Origin: Variovorax sp. KBW07
GTDB taxonomy: Bacteria; Pseudomonadota; Gammaproteobacteria; Burkholderiales; Burkholderiaceae_C
Direction: 5' to 3'
Assembly: GCF_003852515.1 (NCBI RefSeq)
Contig: NZ_QAJK01000044.1
Span: forward strand, 97,912 to 134,339
DNA: 36,428 bases
In this document: positions 1 through 8,504 of the stretch, one piece after another
Layout of the letters: every line of letters starts with the position of its first letter
Position numbering within the stretch: the stretch's first letter is position 1
Program-made: the position numbers and the translations under genes
The notes under the pieces: generated by a model
Seen by the model: only the letters and a program-made list of their open reading frames with translations
What the model was told of the DNA's origin: nothing
Databases searched by the model: none

Positions 1-1
1 G

Positions 2-574
2 ATCGTGTTGGCCTCGTTCCTCCTGGGCGCGCCCATTCGCTTGCTGTCGATCACCGCGGCGCTGGTCGGGCTTTGCGGCGTCGCACTGATGGTGCTGGCG
101 CCGAACGCGGCCCTCGATGCCGCCGGCATCGCCGCCGGCTTCGCGGGCGCCGCATCCATGGCCTGCGGGACCGTGCTGAGCCGACGCTGGCAACCACCGG
201 TCTCGCTGCTCACATCAACCGCGTGGCAGCTGACAGCGGGCGGCCTCCTGCTCGTGCCGGTGTCGCTGGCGCTCGACCCCGTGCTGCCGCCCCTCACCGC
301 GAACAACCTGCTGGGCCTGGCCTGGCTCGGCCTCGTCGGCGCTGCGCTGACCTACGTCCTGTGGTTCCGCGGCATCGCGCGGCTGGACGCGTCCGTCGTG
401 TCGTCGCTGGGCTTTCTGAGTCCCCTGGCCGCCGTCGTGCTCGGCGCGGTGTTCCTGGACCAGACGCTGACGCCAGCTCAGATCGCGGGCCTGGTCCTGG
501 TGATCTGCAGCATCTGGTTCGCGCAGCACGCGCAGGCGAAGAGCCCATCGGTCGAGGCCATCAAGGCGACGTGA
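2..574 (+). CDS. EamA/DMT-family permease, C-terminal part (5' end outside window)
   Basis: This is the C-terminal portion of a drug/metabolite transporter of the EamA type, an inner-membrane protein moving a small metabolite. The frame is open from the first bases of the window, so the start lies upstream. What remains, about 190 residues, shows alternating hydrophobic segments: one near the left edge, a pair around residues 15-55, then a typical EamA second repeat with a GLAWLGLVGAALTYVLWFRG-like stretch and the closing SxLGFLSPLAAVVLGAVFLDQ and AGLVLVICSIW segments. The tail is short and hydrophilic. The last two segments with 'LSPLAAVVLG...E/DQTL' are very characteristic of the family. 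The substrate cannot be inferred. It converges with the methyltransferase gene on the other strand. Confidence 0.85.
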   Translation: MVLASFLLGAPIRLLSITAALVGLCGVALMVLAPNAALDAAGIAAGFAGAASMACGTVLSRRWQPPVSLLTSTAWQLTAGGLLLVPVSLALDPVLPPLTANNLLGLAWLGLVGAALTYVLWFRGIARLDASVVSSLGFLSPLAAVVLGAVFLDQTLTPAQIAGLVLVICSIWFAQHAQAKSPSVEAIKAT

Positions 575-667
575 ACGCAACGTGTGGTTGGCGGCCGTGA
601 CCTTGCATCCCCAAGGAGAGGCCCTTCATCACCCGCGGGCTGTGTTGCAAGCGTGAGCCGCTGTCGA

Positions 668-680
668 TCCCGCGCCGGGA
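668..680. terminator. Small hairpin between convergent genes
   Basis: TCCCG-CGC-CGGGA is a perfect 5-bp stem with a 3-nt loop, between the permease (+) and the methyltransferase (-) stop codons. There is no T tract, so a terminator role is only suggested by its position. Confidence 0.25.
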
Positions 681-684
681 CCCG

Positions 685-1497
685 CTATCCCGCCGCCACG
701 ATCACATGCGCCTGGATCTTGCCGGCCACCGGGCCTTGACCACAGCGGCTGGCAATCGCCTGCGTCGCACGGTCCGTTGCGAGCTGAAGCAAGCCGGCAT
801 CGCGCGCCTCGATTTCATTGCGCAGTGGCGTGCCCTGGCAATAGGCGGTGGCAACATCGCGTGCCGAGGGCGCGCGACTCAGCTTCTCGCGCGTGTCGAT
901 CTTGATGTCGGTGAACCCCGCGCGGCGCAAGTCCTCGCGGATCAGTGCGACATCGTGATAGCCATGCGGCGTGCGGGCCAGGAATCGCGGAGGGTCGTGC
1001 GGAAACACCAGGGCGACGGCGTTGGTGACCTCATCGGCAAAGGCGTTCTCTTCGATGCGGTCCCAGACACTGAAGACAAAGCGCCCACCTGGCTTCAGCA
1101 TGCGGCGCGCCTCCGCATAGCCGGTGACCCGGTTGGGGAAAAACATGGCGCCGAACTGGCAGCAGACGACGTCGAACGAGCCATCGTCGAACGGCAGGGC
1201 AAGCGCGTCCGCCTGCTGCCATTCGATGCGGTTGTCGGCCCCCTGCCGGGCGGCGGCGTAGTCCAGCATGGGCTGGTTGAGGTCGGTCACCACGTAGCGT
1301 GCATCGGCACCCAGTTGTGGCGCAAGCGCGCGCGTGACCACGCCGCTGCCGGCCGCCGTTTCAAGCACCGCGCCGGGTGACGAGACCGCGACGAGCTGCG
1401 CCATGTCGGTGGCATAGGCATCGAAGATCAGCGGGACCATCAGCGTGTCGTAGAACTTCGGGATCGAACCCGAGAACACCTTGTCGCTTTCAGCCAT
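685..1497 (-). CDS. Class I SAM-dependent methyltransferase
   Basis: A 270-residue Rossmann-fold methyltransferase of the UbiE/Methyltransf_11 type, probably cytosolic and acting on a small molecule. The SAM-binding motif I reads LETAAGSGVVTRALA (about residues 46-60). It is followed by an acidic motif II region (VVTDLNQPMLDYA), then ADALALPFDDGSFDVVCCQFGAMFF (motif III/IV) and the family-typical RMLKPGGRFVFSVWD. The start at 1497 is chosen over an upstream in-frame start at 1584 because AAGGAG lies just ahead of this ATG and the upstream extension is low-quality coding sequence. It is divergent from the TRAP transporter genes with about 250 bases between them, so co-regulation is possible but not shown. 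The substrate is unknown. Confidence 0.88.
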   Translation of the reverse strand: MAESDKVFSGSIPKFYDTLMVPLIFDAYATDMAQLVAVSSPGAVLETAAGSGVVTRALAPQLGADARYVVTDLNQPMLDYAAARQGADNRIEWQQADALALPFDDGSFDVVCCQFGAMFFPNRVTGYAEARRMLKPGGRFVFSVWDRIEENAFADEVTNAVALVFPHDPPRFLARTPHGYHDVALIREDLRRAGFTDIKIDTREKLSRAPSARDVATAYCQGTPLRNEIEARDAGLLQLATDRATQAIASRCGQGPVAGKIQAHVIVAAG

Positions 1498-1745
1498 GGG
1501 ATCTCCTTGGAAGTGAGCCAGATCTCCCCGACAAGTCGGCCGCCTGATGGGCGCGGACAGCAACGCCCCATGGTGGCCCTGCATGCCGCCTTCGTCAATG
1601 CCGACGCGCTGCCTTCAGCGGAACGTTGGCGGGCCCTACCGCGCTTCGACGCGCCGCGATGGCAGGGAAATGCCTCAGGAAGTGGCCTGGAATTTGCTCG
1701 TATGCTTCTTTCGGTTTCGCTATCAACCCGTTCCGGAGCGCACTC
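1498..1745. other. Divergent intergenic region, methyltransferase / TRAP
   Basis: About 248 bases between two divergent starts. It holds the AAGGAG ribosome site of the methyltransferase next to 1497 and a weak CGGAG-like site before 1746. I found no convincing sigma-70 promoter pair, inverted repeat or small gene here. Open frames that cross it have no recognisable protein features. Confidence 0.4.
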
Positions 1746-2714
1746 ATGCATCACAAGTTCGGTATTGCCATTGCCGGCCTCACCCTCGGCGTCGCGGCAT
1801 TCGCACAGACCAAGTGGGACTTGCCCACCGCCTACCCGGCGAGCAACTTCCACACCGAGAACCTCACCCAGTTCGCCGGCGACGTCGACAAGGGCAGCGG
1901 CGGCAAGCTCAAGATCACGGTGCACTCCAATGCCTCGCTGTTCAAGGCCCCGGAGATCAAGCGGGCGGTGCAAGGCGGCCAGGCGCAACTCGGAGAGATC
2001 CTGCTGGTGAACTACCAGAACGAGTGGCAGATGTTCGGTGCCGACGGCATTCCCTTCCTGGCCGACAGCTACGACGCCGCATGGAAGCTCTACCAGGCGC
2101 AAAAGCCGGTGCTCGAAAAGAAGCTGGCGGAACAGGGCATCGCACTGCTGTACACCGTCGCGTGGCCACCGCAGGGCATCTTCGTCAAGAAGGAAATTGC
2201 CTCGGCCGCCGACCTCAAGGGCGTGAAGTGGCGTGCCTACAGCCCCGCCACCGCCCGCATCGGTGAACTGGTCGGCGCGCAGCCGGTCACGGTGCAGCAG
2301 GCCGAGCTGTCGCAGGCCATGGCCACCGGCGTGATCGAGTCGTACATGTCGTCGGGCTCCACGGGCTACGACACCAAGACCTACGAATACATCAAGAACT
2401 TCTACGACACCCAGGCCTGGCTGCCGAAGAACGCGGTGCTCATGAACAAGAAGGCCTTCGACGCACTCGACAAGCCCACCCAGGACGCCGTTCTCAAGGC
2501 CGCGGCCGATGCGGAAAAGCGCGGCTGGGAACTGTCCAGGAAAAAGAACCTCGAGTACCTCGACCTGCTGAAGAAGAACGGCATGACGGTGCATGTGCCA
2601 TCCGCGGCGCTCAAGGCCGACATGAAGAAGGTCGGCGACACCATGATCAAGGAATGGCTCGACAAGTCGGGGGCCGAAGGCCAGGCGGTGGTCGATTCGT
2701 ACAAGAAGATGTGA
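1746..2714 (+). CDS. dctP: TRAP transporter solute-binding protein, DctP family
   Basis: Periplasmic substrate-binding subunit of a tripartite ATP-independent periplasmic transporter. The 322-residue protein starts MHHKFGIAIAGLTLGVAAFAQ, a Sec signal peptide with an AxA-like cleavage site near residue 20. A DctP fold follows: KWDLPTAYPASNFHTENL at the N-terminus of the mature protein, then the central LKGVKWRAYSPATARIGELVGAQPV region. In characterised DctP proteins the arginine of this region binds the carboxylate of the ligand. The MATGVIESYMSSGSTGYDT stretch is also typical. I chose ATG 1746 because it gives the signal peptide; upstream starts add about 40 unrelated residues. The two membrane subunits follow directly. 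The ligand is probably an organic acid, but this is family inference; no degradation gene sits beside it. Confidence 0.93.
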   Translation: MHHKFGIAIAGLTLGVAAFAQTKWDLPTAYPASNFHTENLTQFAGDVDKGSGGKLKITVHSNASLFKAPEIKRAVQGGQAQLGEILLVNYQNEWQMFGADGIPFLADSYDAAWKLYQAQKPVLEKKLAEQGIALLYTVAWPPQGIFVKKEIASAADLKGVKWRAYSPATARIGELVGAQPVTVQQAELSQAMATGVIESYMSSGSTGYDTKTYEYIKNFYDTQAWLPKNAVLMNKKAFDALDKPTQDAVLKAAADAEKRGWELSRKKNLEYLDLLKKNGMTVHVPSAALKADMKKVGDTMIKEWLDKSGAEGQAVVDSYKKM

Positions 2715-2738
2715 CGACGCACCGCCGAACAGCATCCG

Positions 2739-3248
2739 ATGCGCAAGACACTTGATTTTCTCTACAACAGCGCCGCCGCTCTGGCGGCGCTTTTCATGAT
2801 CGGCCTGCTGGTGATGGTGCTTCTCTCCATCATCGGGCGGCAGCTTCATTTCAACGTTCCTGGCATCGATGCATATGCCGGCTACATGATGGCCGGCGCA
2901 GGTTTTCTTGCGCTCGCGCACACGCTCAAGCGCGGCGAGCACATCCGCGTGACGCTGATCCTGCAGAACCTGTCGCCGGCGGCGCAGCGCTGGCTCGAAC
3001 GCTGGGCCATGGCCGCGAGCGCGCTGCTCGCGGTGCTGTTCGCGTGGTACAGCGCGCGGCTTGCATGGCAGTCTTTCGACTTCCACGACATCTCCACGGG
3101 CAACGACGCCACACCGCTCTGGCTGCCGCAACTCTCCATGGCCATCGGCACGCTGGTGTTCGCCATCGCGGCGTTCGACGAGTTCGTCATCGAGTGGCGA
3201 GGCAGGCCGGCCAAGCCGGTCGAAACGGAGGCGCTGCGCCATGAGTGA
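2739..3248 (+). CDS. dctQ: TRAP transporter small permease subunit, DctQ family
   Basis: Small membrane subunit of the TRAP transporter, 169 residues with four predicted transmembrane helices (about residues 10-32, 45-65, 88-108 and 128-150). The TM2-TM3 region reads GYMMAGAGFLALAHTLKRGEHIRVTLI, which matches the DctQ consensus in which a conserved G-E-H-I/V-R/S element ends the second helix. It lies 24 bases after dctP and overlaps dctM by 8 bases (ATGAGTGA), so translational coupling is likely. DctQ links the binding protein and the large permease; here it is a separate protein, not fused to DctM. Confidence 0.92.
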   Translation: MRKTLDFLYNSAAALAALFMIGLLVMVLLSIIGRQLHFNVPGIDAYAGYMMAGAGFLALAHTLKRGEHIRVTLILQNLSPAAQRWLERWAMAASALLAVLFAWYSARLAWQSFDFHDISTGNDATPLWLPQLSMAIGTLVFAIAAFDEFVIEWRGRPAKPVETEALRHE

Positions 3249-4542
3249 CATTGCCGTTGCGGGCCTGCTGATTGCCGCGCTTTTCCTGATCCTGGGCAGC
3301 GGCGTCTGGATCGGCCTCACGCTCTCGGGCGTGGCCTGGATCGCCATGCAGATCTTCTCGTCCCGCCCCGCCGGAGACGCCATGGCCGTGACCATCTGGG
3401 GCTCGGCCTCCAGCTGGACGCTCACCGCGCTGCCCCTGTTCGTGTGGATGGGCGAGATCCTGTTCCGCACGCGGCTCTCGCAGGACATGTTCAAGGGCCT
3501 GGCACCCTGGATGCAGAGCCTGCCGGGCCGGCTGCTGCACACCAACGTGGTGGGCTGTGCCGTGTTCGCGGCGGTGTCGGGCTCCAGCGCCGCCACCTGC
3601 GCCACCATCGGCAAGATGAGCCTGCCCGAACTCAAGCGGCGCGGCTACCCCGACGACATGGTGATCGGCACGCTCGCCGGCGCCGGCACGCTCGGCCTGC
3701 TGATCCCGCCCTCGATCATCATGATCGTCTACGGGGTGAGCGCGGACGTGTCGATCGCGCGGCTGTTCATCGCGGGCGTCATCCCGGGCATCATGCTCGC
3801 GCTGCTGTTCTCGGGCTACATCGTGTTCTGGGCCTTGCGCAACCCGGGCCTTGTGCCACCGGCCGACGCCAAGCTGCCGTTCCGGGAAAAGCTCAAGGCC
3901 TCGATGTCGCTGATTCCGGTGGCGCTGCTCATCCTGTCGGTGCTCGGCTCCATCTACGCGGGCATCGCCACCGCCACCGAGGCGGCGGCCGTGGGCGTGG
4001 TCGGCGCGATGGTCATCTCCGGCGTGCAGGGCTCGCTGAACTGGCACAGCTTCAAGGAAGCGCTGCTCGGCGCCACGCGCCTGTACTGCATGATGGCGCT
4101 GATCCTCGCGGGCGCGGCCTTCCTCACGCTGGCCATGGGCTACATCGGCCTGCCGCGGCACCTGGCCGAATGGATCGGCTCGCTCGGCCTGTCGAAGTTC
4201 CAGCTCATCCTGATGCTGGCGGCGTTCTACATCGTGCTCGGCTGCTTCCTCGACGGCATCTCGATGGTGGTGCTGACCATGGGCGTGATCATGCCGACCG
4301 TCACCGCGGCGGGCATCGACCCGGTCTGGTTCGGCATCTTCATCGTGCTGGTGGTCGAGATGGCGCAGATCACGCCGCCGGTGGGCTTCAACCTGTTCGT
4401 GCTGCAGGGCATGACCGGGAAAGACCTGCTCTACATCGCACGCGTCACGCTGCCCATGTTCTTCCTCATGGTGGCCGCCGTGCTGCTCATCTACTTCGTG
4501 CCGCAGCTGGTGACCTGGCTGCCACAACAGATGGCACCCTGA
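3241..4542 (+). CDS. dctM: TRAP transporter large permease subunit, DctM family
   Basis: Large membrane subunit, 433 residues and about 12 hydrophobic segments. It carries out sodium-coupled solute import with DctP and DctQ. Visible family signatures are the GSSAATCATIGKMSLPELKRRGY motif after the second helix pair, GTLAGAGTLGLLIPPSIIMIVYG, and the C-terminal half's GCFLDGISMVVLTMGVIMPTV and EMAQITPPVGFNLFVLQGMTG. The start at 3241 overlaps the dctQ stop; an earlier in-frame start would run over most of dctQ in another frame with no hydrophobic pattern. Length is normal for DctM. The gene ends the TRAP operon and is followed by a palindromic repeat that could act as terminator. Confidence 0.95.
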   Translation: MSDIAVAGLLIAALFLILGSGVWIGLTLSGVAWIAMQIFSSRPAGDAMAVTIWGSASSWTLTALPLFVWMGEILFRTRLSQDMFKGLAPWMQSLPGRLLHTNVVGCAVFAAVSGSSAATCATIGKMSLPELKRRGYPDDMVIGTLAGAGTLGLLIPPSIIMIVYGVSADVSIARLFIAGVIPGIMLALLFSGYIVFWALRNPGLVPPADAKLPFREKLKASMSLIPVALLILSVLGSIYAGIATATEAAAVGVVGAMVISGVQGSLNWHSFKEALLGATRLYCMMALILAGAAFLTLAMGYIGLPRHLAEWIGSLGLSKFQLILMLAAFYIVLGCFLDGISMVVLTMGVIMPTVTAAGIDPVWFGIFIVLVVEMAQITPPVGFNLFVLQGMTGKDLLYIARVTLPMFFLMVAAVLLIYFVPQLVTWLPQQMAP

Positions 4543-4550
4543 AATTGAGC

Positions 4551-4646
4551 TCGCCCCCAGGCTTCGCGCACTTCGTGTCGCTTCTCCAACCCCCTACCGG
4601 GGGCAACACCAGAGGCCCGGCAAAGCCGGTTCCTCGGTGTTCCACG
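4551..4646 (+). repeat. Intergenic palindromic repeat, copy 1
   Basis: Downstream of dctM. It contains two stem-loops: CCCCC-TACC-GGGGG at 4590-4603, and a long hairpin at 4605-4641 built as AACACC-a-GAGG-c-CCGGC-AAA-GCCGG-tt-CCTC-GGTGTT. The left part (CGCACTTCGTGTCGCTT at 4566-4582) is recognisably the reverse complement of the right part of a second element at 10999-11073. I recall elements of this look as common intergenic repeats in Comamonadaceae genomes; that is memory, not a search. The second hairpin is strong enough to act as a transcript end or RNA stabiliser for the TRAP operon. Confidence 0.7.
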
Positions 4647-4710
4647 AAAAGAAATCATGGCCTCCTGACCCATTCAGGATCATGGCAACAAGTGCCCGGA
4701 CAATAGGCAG

Positions 4711-5088
4711 ATGCTGCTTCCGGTTCTTGCCATCTGCATCGGCGCCTCGGTGGGCGCCCTGTCCCGCTGGGGCCTTGCCCTCTGGTTCGGCGCCGGCGGA
4801 CTCATGCCCTGGGGCACGCTGGCCGCCAACCTGATCGGGGGCTACCTCATCGGACTGGCCATTGCCACATTCCAGCTCCTGCCCAATCTCGATCCGGTCT
4901 GGCGCCTGGCCCTGGTGACCGGCTTCCTGGGCGGGCTCACGACCTTCTCCAGCTTTTCGGCCGAGGTCACGGGCATGCTGCTCGAAGGCCGCATCGGCGT
5001 GGCAATGCTCACGGCGGCGGCGCATCTTGGCGGCTCCCTGTTCCTGACGTGGCTCGGCATCCGCACCGTGCAGGCCTTCTCGGGTTGA
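4711..5088 (+). CDS. crcB: Fluoride ion channel CrcB/Fluc
   Basis: A 125-residue, four-helix membrane protein that exports cytoplasmic fluoride as a dual-topology homodimer. The sequence shows the Fluc signatures: GASVGALSRW near the N-terminus (residues 11-20), the conserved asparagine in TLAANLIGGYLIG (N40), and GFLGGLTTFSSFS (residues 71-83), whose break and phenylalanine box line the fluoride path. Length matches single-domain homodimeric CrcB. The ribosome site is weak (ATAGG before ATG 4711). No fluoride riboswitch is visible in the 168 bases upstream. It stands alone between the TRAP operon and the Mrp operon on the same strand. Confidence 0.93.
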   Translation: MLLPVLAICIGASVGALSRWGLALWFGAGGLMPWGTLAANLIGGYLIGLAIATFQLLPNLDPVWRLALVTGFLGGLTTFSSFSAEVTGMLLEGRIGVAMLTAAAHLGGSLFLTWLGIRTVQAFSG

Positions 5089-5100
5089 CCGCCTCATGAA

Positions 5101-5122
5101 AACCGCCTGACCTCCTGCGGTT
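5101..5122 (+). terminator. Hairpin after crcB
   Basis: AACCGC at 5101-5106 pairs with GCGGTT at 5117-5122 across a 10-nt loop, just downstream of the crcB stop and ahead of mrpA. It is followed by ATATCT, not a clear T run, so it is a weak terminator candidate. Confidence 0.3.
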
Positions 5123-5166
5123 ATATCTAAGGGCGGCGCAGGGGTCGGTCGATAGAATTGACCACA

Positions 5167-8154
5167 ATGCCCCTGGTCTTTCTCGTCGCTCTCCCCTTCA
5201 TTGCCAGCGTGCTGGCCGCGTTGATGCCTTCCAACGCGCGCAACAGGGAGTCGACCCTTGCCGGGCTCGTCGCACTCGGCTGCGCCATCCAGGCCGCATG
5301 GTTCTTTCCGCAGGTCGCCAACGGCAACGTGCTGCGGCAAGAAATCGAATGGCTGCCGGCCCTGGGCCTGAACCTCGTGTTCCGCATGGACGGCTTCGCA
5401 TGGCTGTTCTGCATGCTGGTGCTGGGCATCGGCGCGCTGGTGGTGCTGTATGCGCGCTACTACATGTCGTCCTCCGACCCGGTGCCGCGCTTCTTCTCGT
5501 TCTTCCTCGCGTTCATGGGCGCGATGATGGGCGTGGTGCTCTCGGGCAACCTCATCCAGATGGTGCTCTTCTGGGAGCTCACCAGCCTCTTCTCTTTCCT
5601 GCTCATCGGCTACTGGCACCACCGGCGCGACGCCCGGCGCGGCGCGCGCATGGCGCTCACCGTCACCGGCGCGGGCGGGCTGTGCCTGCTGGCCGGCGTG
5701 CTGGTGCTGGGCCGCATCGTCGGCAGCTACGAGCTCGACGTGGTGCTGGCCTCGGGCGACCTCATTCGCGCCCACGCGCTCTACCCGCTGGTGCTGGTGC
5801 TGGTGCTGCTCGGCGCCTTCACCAAGAGCGCGCAGTTCCCGTTCCACTTCTGGCTGCCGCGCGCCATGGCCGCGCCCACGCCGGTGTCGGCCTACCTGCA
5901 CTCGGCCACCATGGTGAAGCTCGGCGTGTTCCTCATGGCGCGGCTGTGGCCCGTGCTGTCGGGCACCGAGCAGTGGTTCTGGATGGTCGGCGGCGCGGGC
6001 GCCATCACGCTGCTGCTCGGCGGCTTCATCGCCATGTTCCAGCGCGACCTGAAGGCGCTGCTGGCCTACTCGACCATTTCGCACCTCGGCCTCATCACGC
6101 TGCTGCTCGGCCTGAACAGCCCGCTGGCGGCGGTGGCGGCGGTGTTCCATGTCATGAACCACGCGACCTTCAAGGCCTCGCTGTTCATGGCGGCCGGCAT
6201 CATCGACCATGAAACCGGCACGCGCGACATCCGCAAGCTCAGCGGCCTGATGCGGCTGATGCCCATCACCGGCACGCTGGCCATCATCGCCAGCGCCTCG
6301 ATGGCCGGCGTGCCGCTGCTCAACGGCTTTCTCTCGAAGGAAATGTTCTTCGCCGAGACGGTCTTCATCCAGGCCACGCCCTGGGTCGATTTCAGCCTGC
6401 CCGTCATCGCCACGCTGGCCGGCATCTTCAGCGTGGCCTATTCGGCGCGCTTCGTGTTCGACGTGTTCTTCGGCCCGCCCTGCGGCGACGACGTGCCCAA
6501 GCATCCGCACGAGCCCCCGCACTGGATGCGCGTGCCGGTCGAGCTGCTGGTGCTGCTGTGCCTGGTGGTGGGCGTGGCACCCGCCTGGTCGGTCGGCCCG
6601 ATGCTCGCGGCGGCCGCCACGCCGGTGGTCGGCGGCACGCTGCCCGAATACAGCCTGGCCGTGTGGCACGGCTTCAACCTGCCGCTGGTGATGAGCTTCG
6701 TGGCGCTGGTGGGCGGCGGCGTTCTTTATCTGCTGCAGCGCCGGCGGCGAGCGGCGGGCGGCCTGGAGCACACGCCGCTGCTGCACCGCTTCGACGGGCA
6801 AGTCATCTTCGAGCACCTGCTGGCGCTGCTGAGCGAGGCCGGCCGCCGCAGCCGCCGCCTGTTCGGCACGCGCCGCATGCAATGGCAGCTGCTGCTGCTG
6901 GTGCTGGTGGCCGTCAGCGGCGCCACCGCCGCGATGTGGGTCACCCCGGCCGCGCCCGGTACGCGCGAGCTGTTGCCGTTCTCGCCGATGTTCGCGATGA
7001 CATGGCTCATCGGCGGCACCTGCGCGCTGGCCGCGGCGTGGCAGGCCAAGTTCCACCGGCTGGCCGCGCTGATGCTCGCCGCGGCTGCGGGCCTGGTGTC
7101 TTGCGTGACCTACATCTGGTTCTCGGCGCCCGACCTGGCTCTGACCCAACTGGTGGTCGAGGCCGTGACCACCGTGCTCATCCTGCTGGGCCTGCGCTGG
7201 CTGCCGATGCGCAGCAAGGATGTGGTGCAACCCGCGCGCATGCGGCTGCGCCCGTGGGGCCGCCGCGGCCGCGACCTGCTGGTGGCCACCATTGCCGGCT
7301 GCGGCATGGCCGCGCTGGCCTGGGCCATGATGACGCGCACCTTCCCGCAGAGCATCTCGCCCTTCTTCCTGGAGCGCGCGCTCACCGAAGGCGGCGGCAC
7401 CAACGTGGTCAACGTGATGCTGGTCGACTTCCGCGGCTTCGACACCTTCGGCGAGATCACCGTGCTCGGCATCGTGGCGCTCACCGTGTATGCACTGCTG
7501 CGCCGCTTTCGCCCGGCCATCGAATCGATGGCCCTGCCCGTGCAGCAGCGCCAGCAGGTCGACGACGGCAGCAGCGACCTGCTGAACCCGCGCCTGGCCA
7601 AGGACACGGCCGTCGGCTATTTGATGGTGCCGGCCGTGCTGGTGCGGCTGGTGCTGCCGCTGGCGGTGCTGGTGTCGGTGTACTTCTTCATGCGCGGACA
7701 CAACGCACCCGGCGGCGGCTTCGTCGCGGGGCTGGTGATGTCGGTCGCGCTGGTGCTGCAGTTCATCGTCTCGGGCACCGAGTGGGTCGAAGAGCACCTG
7801 CGCATCTATCCGCGCCGCTGGATCGCCATCGGCCTGCTGTTCGCGCTGGCCACCGGCGGCGGCGCGGTGGTGTTCGGCTACCCCTTCCTGACCACGCACA
7901 CCGCGCACCTGCACCTGCCGCTGCTGGGCGAAGTGCACGTGCCCAGCGCCCTCTTCTTCGACATCGGCGTGTTCGCGCTGGTGCTCGGCGCCACCATGCT
8001 GATCCTTACCGCGCTGGCCCACCAGTCGATACGCAGCCACCGCTGGGCCGACGAACAAGCCGAGAAAGAAGCGGAGGCCAAGGCCGCCGCCGAAGAAGCC
8101 GCCGCGGCAGCAGCCGCAGCAGCCGCTACCAGCTCCGCTGAGGGAGCCCGCTGA
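5167..8154 (+). CDS. mrpA: Mrp antiporter subunit A fused to subunit B (MrpAB/PhaAB)
   Basis: Largest membrane subunit of the Mrp (Mnh/Pha/Sha) monovalent cation/proton antiporter, 995 residues. The first 750 or so residues are the NuoL-like MrpA part. They include a helix with the key glutamate in VLFWELTSLFSFLLIGYW (E137), lysine in GAFTKSAQFPFHFWLPRAM (K220) and lysine in HSATMVKLG (K251). These fit the proton-path residues known in MrpA. The C-terminal part, from about residue 810, is an MrpB domain (LVRLVLPLAVLVSVYFFMRGHNAPGGGFVAGLV), so no separate mrpB exists, as in group 2 operons. The tail after residue 955 is charged and alanine-rich. I prefer ATG 5167 to TTG 5158 because MPLVFLVALPF is the usual start. 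It overlaps mrpC by one base. Confidence 0.95.
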   Translation: MPLVFLVALPFIASVLAALMPSNARNRESTLAGLVALGCAIQAAWFFPQVANGNVLRQEIEWLPALGLNLVFRMDGFAWLFCMLVLGIGALVVLYARYYMSSSDPVPRFFSFFLAFMGAMMGVVLSGNLIQMVLFWELTSLFSFLLIGYWHHRRDARRGARMALTVTGAGGLCLLAGVLVLGRIVGSYELDVVLASGDLIRAHALYPLVLVLVLLGAFTKSAQFPFHFWLPRAMAAPTPVSAYLHSATMVKLGVFLMARLWPVLSGTEQWFWMVGGAGAITLLLGGFIAMFQRDLKALLAYSTISHLGLITLLLGLNSPLAAVAAVFHVMNHATFKASLFMAAGIIDHETGTRDIRKLSGLMRLMPITGTLAIIASASMAGVPLLNGFLSKEMFFAETVFIQATPWVDFSLPVIATLAGIFSVAYSARFVFDVFFGPPCGDDVPKHPHEPPHWMRVPVELLVLLCLVVGVAPAWSVGPMLAAAATPVVGGTLPEYSLAVWHGFNLPLVMSFVALVGGGVLYLLQRRRRAAGGLEHTPLLHRFDGQVIFEHLLALLSEAGRRSRRLFGTRRMQWQLLLLVLVAVSGATAAMWVTPAAPGTRELLPFSPMFAMTWLIGGTCALAAAWQAKFHRLAALMLAAAAGLVSCVTYIWFSAPDLALTQLVVEAVTTVLILLGLRWLPMRSKDVVQPARMRLRPWGRRGRDLLVATIAGCGMAALAWAMMTRTFPQSISPFFLERALTEGGGTNVVNVMLVDFRGFDTFGEITVLGIVALTVYALLRRFRPAIESMALPVQQRQQVDDGSSDLLNPRLAKDTAVGYLMVPAVLVRLVLPLAVLVSVYFFMRGHNAPGGGFVAGLVMSVALVLQFIVSGTEWVEEHLRIYPRRWIAIGLLFALATGGGAVVFGYPFLTTHTAHLHLPLLGEVHVPSALFFDIGVFALVLGATMLILTALAHQSIRSHRWADEQAEKEAEAKAAAEEAAAAAAAAAATSSAEGAR

Positions 8155-8504
8155 TGGAAATCGTGCTCGCACTCGCCATCGGCGTGCTGACCGGCTCCGG
8201 GGTCTACCTGCTGCTGCGCCCGCGCACCTTCCAGGTCATCATGGGCCTGACCCTCATCTCCTACGCGGTCAACCTGTTCATCTTCAGCATGGGCCGGCTC
8301 AAGGTCGACAGCGAGCCGGTGCTCGTCAAGGGCTTCACCGCCACGCTGGCCAACACCGCCGACCCCATGCCGCAGGCGCTGGTGCTGACCGCCATCGTCA
8401 TCGGCTTCGCCATGACCGCGCTGTTCCTGGTCGTCATGCTCGCCTCGCGCGGCCTCACCGGCACCGACCACGTGGACGGTGAAGAGCGGGGGGCGGCGGA
8501 ATGA
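8154..8504 (+). CDS. mrpC: Mrp antiporter subunit C
   Basis: A 116-residue, three-helix NuoK-like membrane subunit of the Mrp complex. The sequence has the family stretches VYLLLRPRTFQVIMGLTLISYAVNLFIFSMG and DPMPQALVLTAIVIGFAMTALFLVV. The 'DPxPQALVLTAIVI' element is the clearest MrpC/MnhC signature. The ATG shares a base with the mrpA stop (TGATG) and the stop overlaps the mrpD start (ATGA), so translation is probably coupled along the operon. Confidence 0.95.
   Translation: MEIVLALAIGVLTGSGVYLLLRPRTFQVIMGLTLISYAVNLFIFSMGRLKVDSEPVLVKGFTATLANTADPMPQALVLTAIVIGFAMTALFLVVMLASRGLTGTDHVDGEERGAAE

Noticed and set aside
1440-3635. A long minus-strand open frame (about 730 codons) spanning the TRAP genes
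   Set aside because: It is a shadow of dctP and dctQ; the plus strand has a signal peptide, transmembrane helices and good family motifs.
4543-4710. A fluoride riboswitch upstream of crcB
   Set aside because: I looked for the conserved crcB-motif pseudoknot sequences and found only the palindromic repeat; none of the invariant blocks are present.
5167-8154. A missing mrpB gene in the antiporter operon
   Set aside because: The MrpB domain is fused to the C-terminal part of MrpA (LVRLVLPLAVLVSVYFFMRG and GGGFVAGL), as in other fused-AB operons.
4594-8172. A very long open frame (about 1190 codons) on the minus strand opposite mrpA
   Set aside because: Its translation is Gln/His/Arg/Ala-rich with no domain pattern, and it mirrors the codon bias of the plus-strand gene, which has clear MrpA motifs. 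Such antisense frames are expected at this GC content.
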